From the NCBI RefSeq assembly GCF_000003855.2, contig NW_003101666.1:1331467-1348707 (forward strand): 17,241 nucleotides of DNA. The letters are read 5' to 3'. This DNA is from Blastomyces gilchristii SLH14081 (lineage: Eukaryota; Ascomycota; Eurotiomycetes; Onygenales; Ajellomycetaceae). The first letter of the stretch is position 1; each line of letters opens with the position of its first letter. A model generated the notes under the pieces. That model was not told where the DNA came from. It made no database searches and saw only the letters and a program-made list of their open reading frames with translations. This document shows, piece after piece, positions 9,122-17,241 of this stretch. Position numbers and translations under genes: made by a program.

Positions 9122-10020
9122 CTATAACAGACTCACAGCCTCACTCTGCTTTCTATATAAATACTTCATCTCTTTCTCTATCTTACAGACCTGGTGCATC
9201 TCTGTCTGCAGCTGTAATAACTTTAACTTCATAATCTTACTATCACTTATCTTATCATTCTTTTCTTTATTCTTCAGAGTTATAAATATTATCTGTTTCT
9301 TTTTAACTAGACTGAATAACTCAGCTATCTGACTCAGCTTCACACTGATAATCTGCTTCTTCTTCTTCTTTCTCTTCCTCTTCTCATTCTTCTCTGCAGT
9401 GATTGTATTAGTGAGAACAGCAGTCTGCTGATTCTCTGCTATTTACATATCAGTATATACATTTTGTATATATAATTTACTAATGAATTTACATGCTGTA
9501 GAAATAATTCATTACTTATCAAACTATAAGCTGCAGTATTTACTCAGTGAATTATAGTAATAATTTACACAGATCTTCTTCAACATACTGAAGATTATAA
9601 TATACTTAATAAATGAACTGTGACTCTTCTTGTACAAGCTGTACAGCAGAGTGACTTTGATGCTATAACTGTAAACAAGTGCTGATTCTACATTTATTAC
9701 TCTTTTTAGCTGACTTGAAATTATTCTCATGTATTACTATATCTCTCTTAAGCTTCATCTCTTACAGCTGTATAACAATCTCACTGCTATTCTTAGTAAT
9801 CTGTTCTATCAGCAGCTATAGTCTATATTCAGACATTCATATATTAACAGACTACTGATGTGACTGCTTAGAGATGAGTGCAGACAGATTGACAGACTGC
9901 TGAGACTGCTGAGAGTGAGATAGAAGTGAGTTAACAGACAGTGCAGGCTGCTGAGTCTCTAGAGCTTGCTGAGCTTACTCTGCACTATTATTAGCTGTAA
10001 TTTCATCATTTCTGAGCTAT
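9122..10020 (-). pseudogene. Unidentified decayed reading frame, Q/S-rich then basic and coiled-coil
   Basis: I do not recognise this protein. Read on the minus strand from about 10010, it starts with a Gln/Ser-rich low-complexity run (AQQALETQQPALSVNSLLSH, then SQQSQQSVNL) at about 9985-9860. A middle part with several stops follows. Next comes a very basic run (KRKRKKKKKQ type) near 9400-9350, and last an open 73-codon stretch at 9343-9122. That stretch has heptad-like Lys/Glu/Leu content (KIMKLKLLQLQTEMHQV), suggesting a coiled coil. The order low-complexity, basic, coiled coil is common in transposon-encoded gag or accessory proteins and in regulators. No zinc knuckle or catalytic motif is visible. 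Confidence 0.35.
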
Positions 10021-10690
10021 TTCTTTTAGTTTTTTAATAGTTCTCTACTTATGTTCAGTCATTTTATCTGCTTTGATGTTTTAAGAATTGATAGATGTAA
10101 ATTGTAGCATTTCAAATGCTTACTATTTAATTGTAATTATTATATTCTCTATATGAGCTGTCTGACATTTAATTATATCTCACTTAGAGCTTCTACATTT
10201 ACTCTACAATACTACTATAATATTATTCATTTTTTTTATCTATGTGATTATTCTCTATTAACATATTAACAGCTGTGAATTACATGAAATTCACTTATAC
10301 AAGTTATATGCAGTTATTCATATCTCATTACATTCATCTGAGAAATTAAACAGCGTGTTTTTCAAGCTGAATAAGTGAGCGCAAGCGAGTGATTGAGACT
10401 TGTATCATTTATAATATTCATGATAATCACAGTTTCTGTAAATCTTCTTCAAGTTTCAGAGAGATCTTTCAATTCAAAGATAATTCTTACAAGTCTCTTA
10501 GCTCTCAGATCTGAGTTCTTCTACTCTGCTTATTATAAGAGCAGATTCTCAGTTTTCATTACTCAGCTTATTCACTCTATAAGCTTCAAAAATACTACAG
10601 TGATCTGAGATTCTGAGTTTAATAATACTTTTCATACTTGCAAAGCAGTAGTATCATAATATAATCTCTTTCTATAAGTATATATTTTTA
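10021..10690. other. AT-rich stretch with a small CpG islet at 10350-10392
   Basis: Mostly featureless AT-rich DNA. The islet contains CAGCGTG and GAGCGCAAGCGAG, with three CpG in the last 13 bases, and may mark the end of a younger insertion or a junction. The open stretch on the plus strand at 10393-10608 has no family resemblance and is probably non-coding. Confidence 0.35.
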
Positions 10691-11400
10691 TTGAAGAAGT
10701 AACAGATTCAGATATCAGCTTTAAGACTTTCAAAAAGACAGTTACTAACTCTGTTCATAACTCTTCAAATTTGTATTTTGATTTATTATAACAGTTTATA
10801 TTTAGATATTCTGATTTAAAATTAATAAAGCAGAGACTCTTTTTCTTAATCTCTCTATTATATACTCTGTTTATAGAAGCTTATAAAACTCTTTGTTTCT
10901 ACTTAGTAGTCAGATATAAATCTCTCTGTATTCTATTATCTTTTCTTAGTAAATCTGTTCTCTGTTATTCTATCTCTTACAGAGCTAGTTAATAATCTGC
11001 TCTTTATAAGTCTGTAACTCTCACAGTGATCTGTAAGTAATAAATAAAAGTTATTAGTTTCTTCAGAGTCAAGAACTTAGAGTTTTACTTAATAAGCTTA
11101 TTCTACATATCTTTATTCAGTCTCTTTATAAATATCATTATTCAGATCTTGTTTCAGAGCTCTGTTGTTACAGATTTTAATTTATATCATAATTTTATAA
11201 AGTACTGTGAGTAGTCTTTATTAGATTTCTCATCTCTTTTTCTAATATTAATAATTATAGTTCAGATATTCTCTATTCAGCTTATAAAGCTTTCTAACTT
11301 ATTCTCTAGATAGATTTTAAGAACAGATCAGTGAAATCTCTTATAATTATTCTTTAAATAATTCAGTTAATTCTTGACTTCAATGAAGTAAAAATCTGTT
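10690..11400 (-). pseudogene. Third gag-like remnant with a CCHC-spaced knuckle
   Basis: On the minus strand from about 11400 to 10980 there is a gag-like helical region (DYSQYFIKLWYKLKSVTTEL type, then IFIKRLNKDM and WNSKFLTLKKLI, reading the stops as lost Trp codons). Then comes a segment reading CFINFKSEYLNINC at 10791-10832. The spacing from first to last Cys is that of a retroviral knuckle (C-x2-C-x4-H-x4-C): the outer two Cys remain, the second Cys is Asn and the His is Tyr. A short acidic/hydrophobic tail follows. No pol is visible downstream toward 10000. The assignment rests on knuckle spacing and position; the helical part alone would not suffice. Confidence 0.45.
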
Positions 11401-11448
11401 ATTATATAAATAACAGCTTCTTTATTCTTTATATCACACAGCTGAGCT

Positions 11449-11535
11449 TAGACTGGCGGCCGGGATCATGAATTTCATATTTAATCTCATTTGATCTGGT
11501 CTCATACATTTCTTGGCGTGAGTCTCACCAGAATC
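11449..11535 (+). repeat. hAT-type terminal arm, related to the MITE's right end
   Basis: TAGACTGGCGGCCGGGATCA and the next about 65 bases are the reverse complement of the MITE's right end (14543-14629), with mostly transition differences. Blocks ATGAATTTCAT, CTCATTTGATCTG and TCTCATACATTTCTT are shared exactly. Weaker similarity continues to about 11580. The 8 bases before it (GCTGAGCT) do not match the MITE's duplication, so this is the end of a separate, related element. Its own second end was not found. Confidence 0.75.
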
Positions 11536-11599
11536 AAGTCTCAAAAAAATCTGAAAATGGATCATTTCTGAGAGAAATGATGTGAATAATAATCAGATT

Positions 11600-12249
11600 T
11601 AATTCAAAAACAGTGAAATGAGAGTAATTTCTCAGAATAAACTGTGAAAGATAATCATTCTTTCAAAATCAGAATGAGACTGAAACTGAAGATTAAATTC
11701 AGTCTTATTCAGTTTATTCAGTGATTGCTTATATAATCAGAATTTGATAATGATTATTGATAACACTCATGAAATAATTAAATACATTCTTGTATAAGTT
11801 TATTCTTCACTTTCTTATGAAAACTACACTTTTCTGATATACTGTGATCAGAGATATTAAACTGTCTGATAATTTTATATTTTATAATCATGAGTTTCTT
11901 GATTATTTCTTCTTATAATTGTTCTTAGTGATAGTGATAAATATCTCAGCTTGAGTTGAACTTTCACTTCATTCTCACCTCTGTTAATGAAATTATTAGA
12001 ATATCACATATTATCAGTGCAACAGTTGAATATATACTCTTAACAATTTTTTATAACTCTAGAATTAATTTAGTATGTAAATTCATTGAAACATCTTAAA
12101 GATAGCAGTTAAATTCAGTTTTATAAGCATGTAGTTTTATCTGATTTTCAGTTATAATCAATATATACAAGTTCTGTTTCAAAGTTAGTATTATAGTTTC
12201 ATATAATATAAAGTATTATCAAAGATTATTACTTACTAGAGAATTGTAT
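11600..12249. other. AT-rich stretch between hAT arm and transposase remnant
   Basis: Probably the 3' part of the hAT element. The hAT C-terminal dimerisation region would be expected on the minus strand here. I can suggest scattered residues but not a convincing motif. Many GAGAC/GTCTC and CATTTGA-like words near 11540-11700 resemble subterminal repeats. Confidence 0.3.
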
Positions 12250-12560
12250 TTCACTGTCTTTACATGATTAATATCTGCTTATTCAAATCTCTGATAGTTG
12301 ATATTATAGTAGTCTCAGACTAATTTAATATACAAGTCTCATTTCTTCTCTGTTCAATCTTGAGAAGTGTAGATATTAACTTAATAAGAGAGATCTAGTA
12401 GAGCTGCTATAGCATAGTACTCTGCAAAAGATTGTTCAGTTTTACTGTAGTAATATATCAGTTTATTTCTTACAGTAATAATAGCCTGTGCTATAGCATT
12501 ATCTCAGACTGAATTTCTTTTTAAGTGATTCAACTACTTCTCAAGATGAGTAAATAAACT
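12250..12560 (-). pseudogene. hAT-like transposase fragment, decayed
   Basis: The minus strand at about 12455-12387 reads YYSKTEQSFAEYYAIAALLD. At 12316-12268 it reads DYYNINYQRFE, followed after a stop by ADI. This resembles the stretch of fungal hAT transposases that runs YYxKTExSxxYxAAxxLDPxxR...W...A...Vxxxxxx.Y, located between the catalytic core and the C-terminal dimerisation domain. Stops sit at positions where Trp or Arg codons are expected. The lone hAT-type arm at 11449 lies downstream on the transposase strand, which supports the call. The rest of the transposase (expected up to about 13900) is too degraded for me to read. An hAT transposase would cut and paste elements with 8-bp duplications, as seen for the MITE. 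Confidence 0.5.
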
Positions 12561-12957
12561 ATTATACACTTATCAGACTGACTGCAGTATTAATATATAA
12601 GTGATTAACACTGTCTTCATTATCTTATAAAACTGAAACAGTAAATCAATCATATATTTCAACTGAGTTCACTTCATATCAGAAAGTTTCAATATCTGAA
12701 TCTTTTCTTAATTAAAGTATTACACTCAATGATTAATTATCTGATATAATCAAAGAGTTTAAATAGTTATCTTATATATTAAACTTCACTATATTCTAAT
12801 ATTCTGTATCACATTCAGTGATGTGACTGATTTATTTATTCATTAAATATTATGAAATTGTTATTATTATTTAGAGAAGATATAAATCACATTAACAATG
12901 TTTTAAATCTATGATATTTAAATTATTAATCAATCTATTCAACATTAACAGTAGTAT
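12561..12957. other. AT-rich stretch, possible upstream part of hAT transposase
   Basis: No readable motif. It could hold the catalytic part of the transposase in heavily mutated form. Confidence 0.25.
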
Positions 12958-13009
12958 TATCAAAAAGTGTTATTAAAAAGCAATATTGAAAAGTGTTATC
13001 AAAAAACAT
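12958..13009. repeat. Four 13-bp tandem units
   Basis: Units TATCAAAAAGTGT, TATTAAAAAGCAA, TATTGAAAAGTGT and TATCAAAAAACAT stand head to tail and differ mainly by C/T and G/A changes. A similar word (CCAAAAAGTGTTAC) occurs inside the MITE near 14355. Confidence 0.7.
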
Positions 13010-14116
13010 TATCTTTTATAAAGTGAATATAAAAGTTACTTAAATAATCACTTTCATTTCATTCTTATCTTAAGAATCAGTTATCTTATTATTCTTTATC
13101 TCAATATTAAGATTCTTTATCAGTGTTTATATCACAAGTTAAATCATATAAATAATACAGAGAATATGATCTTGTTTATCATTTCAGAAATACAAAGTCA
13201 ATTTTTACTTCAAGCTCTTCATTATAGTGTAGTTATTTGCAGTATTATCAGTTGTAATTATAAGAAGACTGAGACTAATGTCTTAATAGTTATTTTTAAT
13301 CACAGTTATTAATATCTCTGCTATATAATTCTCAGTATAACTACTGATCAATGATTCAAATTCAATTAATATCTCTTAATAAGTTCAGTTCTTATTAATA
13401 TAATAACATGTAACTCTTATAAATGTAAGATTATTTATTCTAGTTCATATATTTACTGTAAGAGACACTCTTTGATGATTCTACAACTCTGATTCTAGAT
13501 ATTGTATACTAACTTTATAGTGTATCTCAAGATTGAACTGAAGACAGAATTGATGTGAAATATGAAGATTTGAATTAAGTATTTGAAGATGTGTTCAGAA
13601 TTTAAGATTTTTAATTAATTGAAGAGAAAGATTCAGAGATATATATATATAAAGTAATTATTCATAGAAGTTATCAGATAAGAGTTATGAAATCAGAGTA
13701 CTAATATATAATTATTTTCACATAATTTTCTTCAAATTAGAAAGTTAGTATTATTAAAAATTATTATCTGATAGAGTAACTTATCAGCTCAGTAGTAAAT
13801 TTCTAATTATTTTTCTTTTATTATCTGCATTCTGATGACTTCAGATGTTGAGAAATTTCTTCAGAGTCATAATCAGTTTATGATAAATATTTCTGTATAA
13901 AGTTGTAGTAATTATAGTAGAGAGATAACTCTTCAGTAATCTGCAATGCAATCTGTTAATAATTATTTCATAGTTTATCTCAGTGTTTATATTGAGTTTT
14001 TCATAAATTTTATGACCTGAAATCAGATGTGAAGAATGAAGTAATCATTCATCATAATTAAAAGAGAGTATTTTATATTGAATTGTAAACAACATAGACT
14101 TTGTAATTCACAGTGA
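13010..14116. other. AT-rich stretch, no recognised feature
   Basis: More than 1 kb without a recognisable gene, repeat end or structured element. It is likely the decayed body of the host element into which the MITE inserted. Confidence 0.3.
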
Positions 14117-14124
14117 TTTCTTGA
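14117..14124 (+). repeat. Left target-site duplication TTTCTTGA
   Basis: The octamer immediately precedes the MITE's TAGACTGACCG end and is repeated exactly at 14630-14637 after the other end. Eight bases is the duplication length of hAT elements. Confidence 0.92.
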
Positions 14125-14629
14125 TAGACTGACCGTGTGACCGTGTCTGGAATCAGGACCACATTTTTTGATAGTTCTATTATCAATTCGACCGATCCCA
14201 TTACACGGTTTTAACATTAGATAGTAGTTTCATACTGTTCCAGTGAGACTTACTGTCTACTCTTATCACATTTTTCAAATGAGACCATGATTTCCACTTC
14301 TCAATTTAAATTATTTTTATTGCTTTAAATGACTTTAAATCTCATTTGAGTATTACCAAAAAGTGTTACTTTTTAAAAAATTAAAAATAGTCTAAAAAAA
14401 ACCTTAAAATGTTAAAAAATAGTAACTTTATGCCAAGAATGAGACTAAATGAAATCAAATGAAACCACTTTCTCATTTTTTTCAAGTGATGGTTTCATTT
14501 TAAGATCTCATATATAGTCACTTTGCATGTTTTTTAATGACTAGTCCCAGCAGGATTCATGCTAAGAAATGTATGAGATCAGATCAAATGAGACCAAACA
14601 TGAAATTCATAGTCCCGGCGGTCAGTCTA
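14125..14629. mobile_element. hAT-type MITE, 505 bp, complete
   Basis: The left end starts TAGACTGACCG, and the right end is its exact reverse complement (CGGTCAGTCTA) over 11 bp. Both are flanked by the perfect octamer TTTCTTGA. It has no coding capacity. The left arm carries the octamer GACCGTGT twice in tandem (14131-14146). Words of the type CAAATGAGACC/CTCATTTGA recur inside at about 14277, 14341, 14450 and 14585, resembling the subterminal transposase-binding repeats of hAT elements. CpG is kept near both ends. The right 87 bp are related to the arm at 11449, next to an hAT-like transposase remnant, which suggests the family's autonomous source. Intact ends and TSD make it one of the youngest insertions here. 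Confidence 0.93.
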
Positions 14630-14637
14630 TTTCTTGA
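14630..14637 (+). repeat. Right target-site duplication TTTCTTGA
   Basis: Exact match to 14117-14124, directly after the MITE's right end. Confidence 0.92.
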
Positions 14638-15170
14638 AGAGTTTATAAATCTTCAATAGAAGTAAAAGCAGTGAAAGAAGTGAATTCAGAACACATGATA
14701 ATAATTTAAGAAAGATAATAATTTATTTTCAATAACTGATCACTGATATGTATAAGAAGAATTAATATAAGAGAAAATAATCTTCTTTCTTAACTTAGTT
14801 ATAATTTTAGTACTAACTTAGATTGAATATCATTAATATATAAAAGTAAATAAACAATCTTGATTAATCTCTGTTATATTTCTTGAAATATATTAATATT
14901 GTGAAAGAGAGTGTTATTAAATTACATTATCAGATAACATTATTAAAAATATATTAATATTATAAATATTAATGTTGAAAAAATGTTGATACTTATATAT
15001 TATAGTGATTTGTGAATTATGATAGTTAAATATATATATATATATTATTTCTGACATTGATAATTAATTACAACTTGTACAATAATTTTTGAAAACTTAA
15101 AATTAATTTTAATTATTAACTAATAGTTACAAACTTATAACTAACTAATATAAAAAGAAAAAAACTTTTT
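14638..15170. other. AT-rich stretch with a (TA)n run
   Basis: No gene is recognised. A TA run of about eight units lies near 15031-15046. Words like GTGTTATTAAATTACATTATC near 14910 resemble the 13-bp tandem units at 12958. Confidence 0.35.
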
Positions 15171-16041
15171 CTACTTATTATCTTTCTTCTCTTTCTCATT
15201 CTTCTTATTATTTTTCATAACTTACTTCTTATTCTTATTCTTCTTCTTCTTCTTCTTCTCTGAGATGATAATTATCTTAAAATCTCTTTTCACTATCTTC
15301 TCAGAGAAGAGTTGCTACTGCTCTCTCTTAGTTAGATTAATCTGTGCTTCAAAATTCTGCATTTTCTGATTTACTGTCTCAGATTTCATTTCAGTAGTAA
15401 GTAGATTAATATGCTCAGAGAGCAGAGCTGTCTTCTCAATATTCTGAATTATAGAGCATATTCAAGATCTGAATAAGATCTCAATTCTCTTCTTCTCTAT
15501 CAGCTTCTACTAATCAATTAGAGAATAGAAGTATTATTAAAAATTATTATATCTTAATAAAAAACTTATCAGTTTTAACTTCTTTATCTCTTACTTTATT
15601 ACCTTCTCAATCTTCTTCTACTGCTGCTTATTTACAGTAATACTCTTCTTCTCTCTCTCTCTCTTTATCTTAATCTCAAATCATTCTCAGAACTTCTTCT
15701 AATCTTACTACTACTGTATAAGACTCTTCACTATCTTCTTTTTCAATCTCTCACAGATAGTATCATCTGCATTATTTCTATACTTAGTTCAGTCTAAATC
15801 TATCAGAAGTATTACTTAAAATCATTATTATTCTACTCTCTTACAGAGTCTTTTCAAGGTATTATAACATATCTTACAATCTATCTTCTTATACTTGAAT
15901 ATCTTCTTCTTCTCTCTCTTTAATCTGTGACAGCACTCATGTGTCTTGATAGTCTGCAGAAGTGCAGAATATTTGAAGAGAGATGATATAATTAGTTTTA
16001 ATAAGTGTTGAAGAAGAGTAAAGGCAGAGAAGACAGCTAGC
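15170..16041 (-). pseudogene. Unidentified decayed Lys/Glu-rich coiled-coil reading frame
   Basis: I do not recognise this protein. On the minus strand an open stretch at 16043-15828 includes a Cys/His-containing segment (THECCHRLKREKK, then KKIDCKICYNTLKRLCKRVE). After several stops, one main frame carries ICERLKKKIVKSLI, then a Lys/Glu-rich part. Next comes HINLLTTEMKSETVNQKM and NFEAQINLTKREQ at about 15410-15310, with coiled-coil character. It ends in a strongly basic run (SEKKKKKKNKNKK) near 15260-15225. The CxxC and CxxxxxC pairs could be a degraded zinc-binding motif. Lysine-rich, coiled-coil composition may reflect a transposon-encoded accessory or gag-like protein, or an A-rich strand misread as protein. 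Confidence 0.3.
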
Positions 16042-16125
16042 AATAATATAATAATAATAATAATGATAATAATGATAATAATAGTGGTGATAGTAATGAT
16101 AATGATGATGATAATGATGATAATG
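16042..16125. repeat. Compound (AAT)/(GAT) microsatellite
   Basis: An 84-bp trinucleotide tract of AAT and GAT/AGT units. Any His/Tyr-rich frame on the minus strand across it is an artefact of the repeat. Confidence 0.85.
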
Positions 16126-16509
16126 AAAGAAGAAGTACATTGAAATATATTATTAACTTATTAAATATAAAGAGATAAAGAAACTATTAACAGCTTTCAG
16201 AAATGTACAGAAACAGCTACAGTATTACATAGTAATATTATCTTCATTTAATATATACACTATTGATATTCTTTGTATGCAGTTATCATATAATCTATAT
16301 CAGAGATATATGCAGAAAATAGAACTTTATTACTAGAAAGAATATTTGCAGTGATTTTCTATTTTTATATTATAAAGATAAGTTATTCTTATTTCTTTCT
16401 TATCTCTTTTCTCTTCTTCCTCAATTCATCACTAAGTTCAAGCTGATATGAAAACTATTAAAACACTCTTAGAAACCCTTAAATTAAAGAGTATAGACTC
16501 AAGAATCAT
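16126..16509. other. AT-rich stretch, no recognised feature
   Basis: No gene or element end was found. Composition changes sharply at about 16505, where the second GC-rich repeat arm begins. Confidence 0.35.
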
Positions 16510-16869
16510 CAACTGCTTCACCACGAACTCGCTCGATTTTTCGAATAAGAACCCGCCGATAAATTCATTGAAAAGCCCTCAATCATACAAGCATTTTGAC
16601 CCCATCGCTGACTGCATACCCTGTGTGGTGATGGAGTTATCCAGCCAAACATGAACCAGACATTGTTTGAAACTCCTGTGTGGGATTATCTCCCATTCAC
16701 CCCTATCACACCACAACCCCGGGCCAAATTGCCATACAAATTGTAAGGTGAAGAGACCTAGTCATATGTATCAATCTTCTTGATTTTGAAAGATCTCTGA
16801 TCTGTAATTGTGAAGATATCTGAGAAGTAACTTTCATGAAAACTCTGTCTATCTTTGATGTTTCAAAAC

Positions 16870-16979
16870 ATCAATGCCAAGTCTCACTCATATATCACCC
16901 TTCTCAATCTGGCTCATGTCTGGCAGAAAAATATAAAAAGATATCTTGATAATAGTATTAAGTATATAATCAACAGACA
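16870..16979 (-). repeat. 110-bp direct repeat unit B within arm 2
   Basis: Counterpart of 5632-5741, with the same length and ends (ATCAATGCCAAG to CAACAGACA as read on the plus strand). Confidence 0.8.
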
Positions 16980-17019
16980 TGTCTGAAGTGCATTCTCTGT
17001 GAAAAACCCTCTCTGTCTT

Positions 17020-17126
17020 TACATCAAGTCTCACTCTTGTACCGCCCCTTCTGATCTGGCCCATTCCCGGCAGAATAATACAAAAAGATACCTCAGCAAC
17101 AGTATTCAATACATAACCAGCAGACA
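17020..17126 (-). repeat. 110-bp direct repeat unit A within arm 2
   Basis: Counterpart of 5477-5586. It is well conserved toward CATTCCCGGCAGAATAATAC and CAGCAGACA, with a short deletion at the low-coordinate end. Confidence 0.7.
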
Positions 17127-17157
17127 ACAAGTCAACAGAACAAGTCAACAGCACATC

Positions 17158-17241
17158 AACAACTATAAATTCAGTATATCTCAAGATCTGACTGAGCCTT
17201 TGATCCCTGCAAAGTGAGATATATTAAATCTAGTTTTAATA
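17158..17241. other. AT-rich flank at the window end
   Basis: Outer flank of arm 2. It is unrelated to the GC-rich flank of arm 1 (5341-5445). Confidence 0.4.

Larger units (their letters stand above)
16510..17157 (-). repeat. GC-rich repeat, arm 2 of the long inverted pair
   Basis: Reverse complement of 5446-6101 along its whole length (648 versus 656 bp). The family's 110-bp unit B is at 16870-16979 and unit A at about 17020-17126. Unit A has lost about six bases next to its CATCAATGCC end. This arm has fewer CpG than arm 1: several arm 1 CpG appear as CA or TG here. Read on the plus strand, 16514-17153 starts TGCTTC and ends CAGCA, and the heptamer CATCAAC lies on both sides (16507-16513 and 17154-17160), compatible with an LTR and its duplication, though seven bases is long for one. 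Open frames here are short and not conserved between the arms. Confidence 0.85.

Noticed and set aside
14023..14217. Minus-strand open frame over the MITE's left end
   Set aside because: It crosses the TSD and the MITE border, so it joins two unrelated sequences.
11449..14629. A single 3.2-kb transposon bounded by the arms at 11449 and 14629
   Set aside because: The arms do pair as inverted repeats, but the flanking octamers (GCTGAGCT and TTTCTTGA) differ. The right arm's true partner, with a perfect TSD, is at 14125.
15937..16140. His/Tyr-rich minus-strand open frame
   Set aside because: It is simply the AAT/GAT microsatellite translated.
1..17241. tRNA, rRNA, CRISPR or bacterial operon signals
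   Set aside because: No tRNA-like cloverleaf core, spaced identical repeats or ribosome-binding-site-led gene strings were seen. All interpretable sequence is of eukaryotic transposon type.

Overview
The window looks like an AT-rich, gene-empty repeat block from a filamentous fungus, probably an ascomycete with repeat-directed mutation. I assign this from the element families present (Ty3/gypsy pol, Helitron-type PIF1 helicase, hAT element) and from the mutational decay; I cannot name the genus. Almost all of it is transposon remains read mainly on the minus strand. Their protein similarity is still legible, but they are riddled with stops and with C-to-T/G-to-A type changes at catalytic residues. 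I see no intact host gene, tRNA, rRNA or CRISPR array.

Layout. Bases 1-343 are a less decayed non-coding stretch. Bases 365-4950 hold a minus-strand Ty3/gypsy element (gag, protease, RT, RNase H, integrase in order from high to low coordinate), cut off inside the integrase C-terminus at an (AAT)7 tract. Bases 5341-5440 are GC-rich and single copy. Next comes a GC-rich 656-bp repeat (5446-6101), whose inverted partner lies at 16510-17157. Between the two arms lie about 10.4 kb containing: a second gag remnant (about 6160-7350, minus); tandem hairpin units (7764-7847) and a GC hairpin (7892-7904); a PIF1/Helitron-type helicase remnant (8101-8859, plus); an unidentified Q-rich/coiled-coil reading frame (9122-10020, minus); a third gag-like remnant with a CCHC-spaced knuckle (about 10690-11400, minus); an hAT-type terminal arm (11449-11535) with an hAT-like transposase remnant (about 12250-12560, minus); a complete 505-bp hAT-type MITE with a perfect 8-bp target duplication (14125-14629); and a second unidentified Lys/Glu-rich reading frame (about 15170-16040, minus).

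How it fits together. The old layer is the decayed retroelement, helicase and transposase sequence, nearly devoid of CpG and poor in CpC/GpG. The younger layer is the MITE and the two inverted GC-rich repeats, which still carry CpG. Differences between the two repeat arms include paired TG-versus-CA changes best explained by independent deamination of an ancestral CpG. The clearest discoveries are the MITE with its exact TSD, the long inverted GC-rich repeat pair, and the in-frame helicase fossil. I found nothing that looks like a working novel system.
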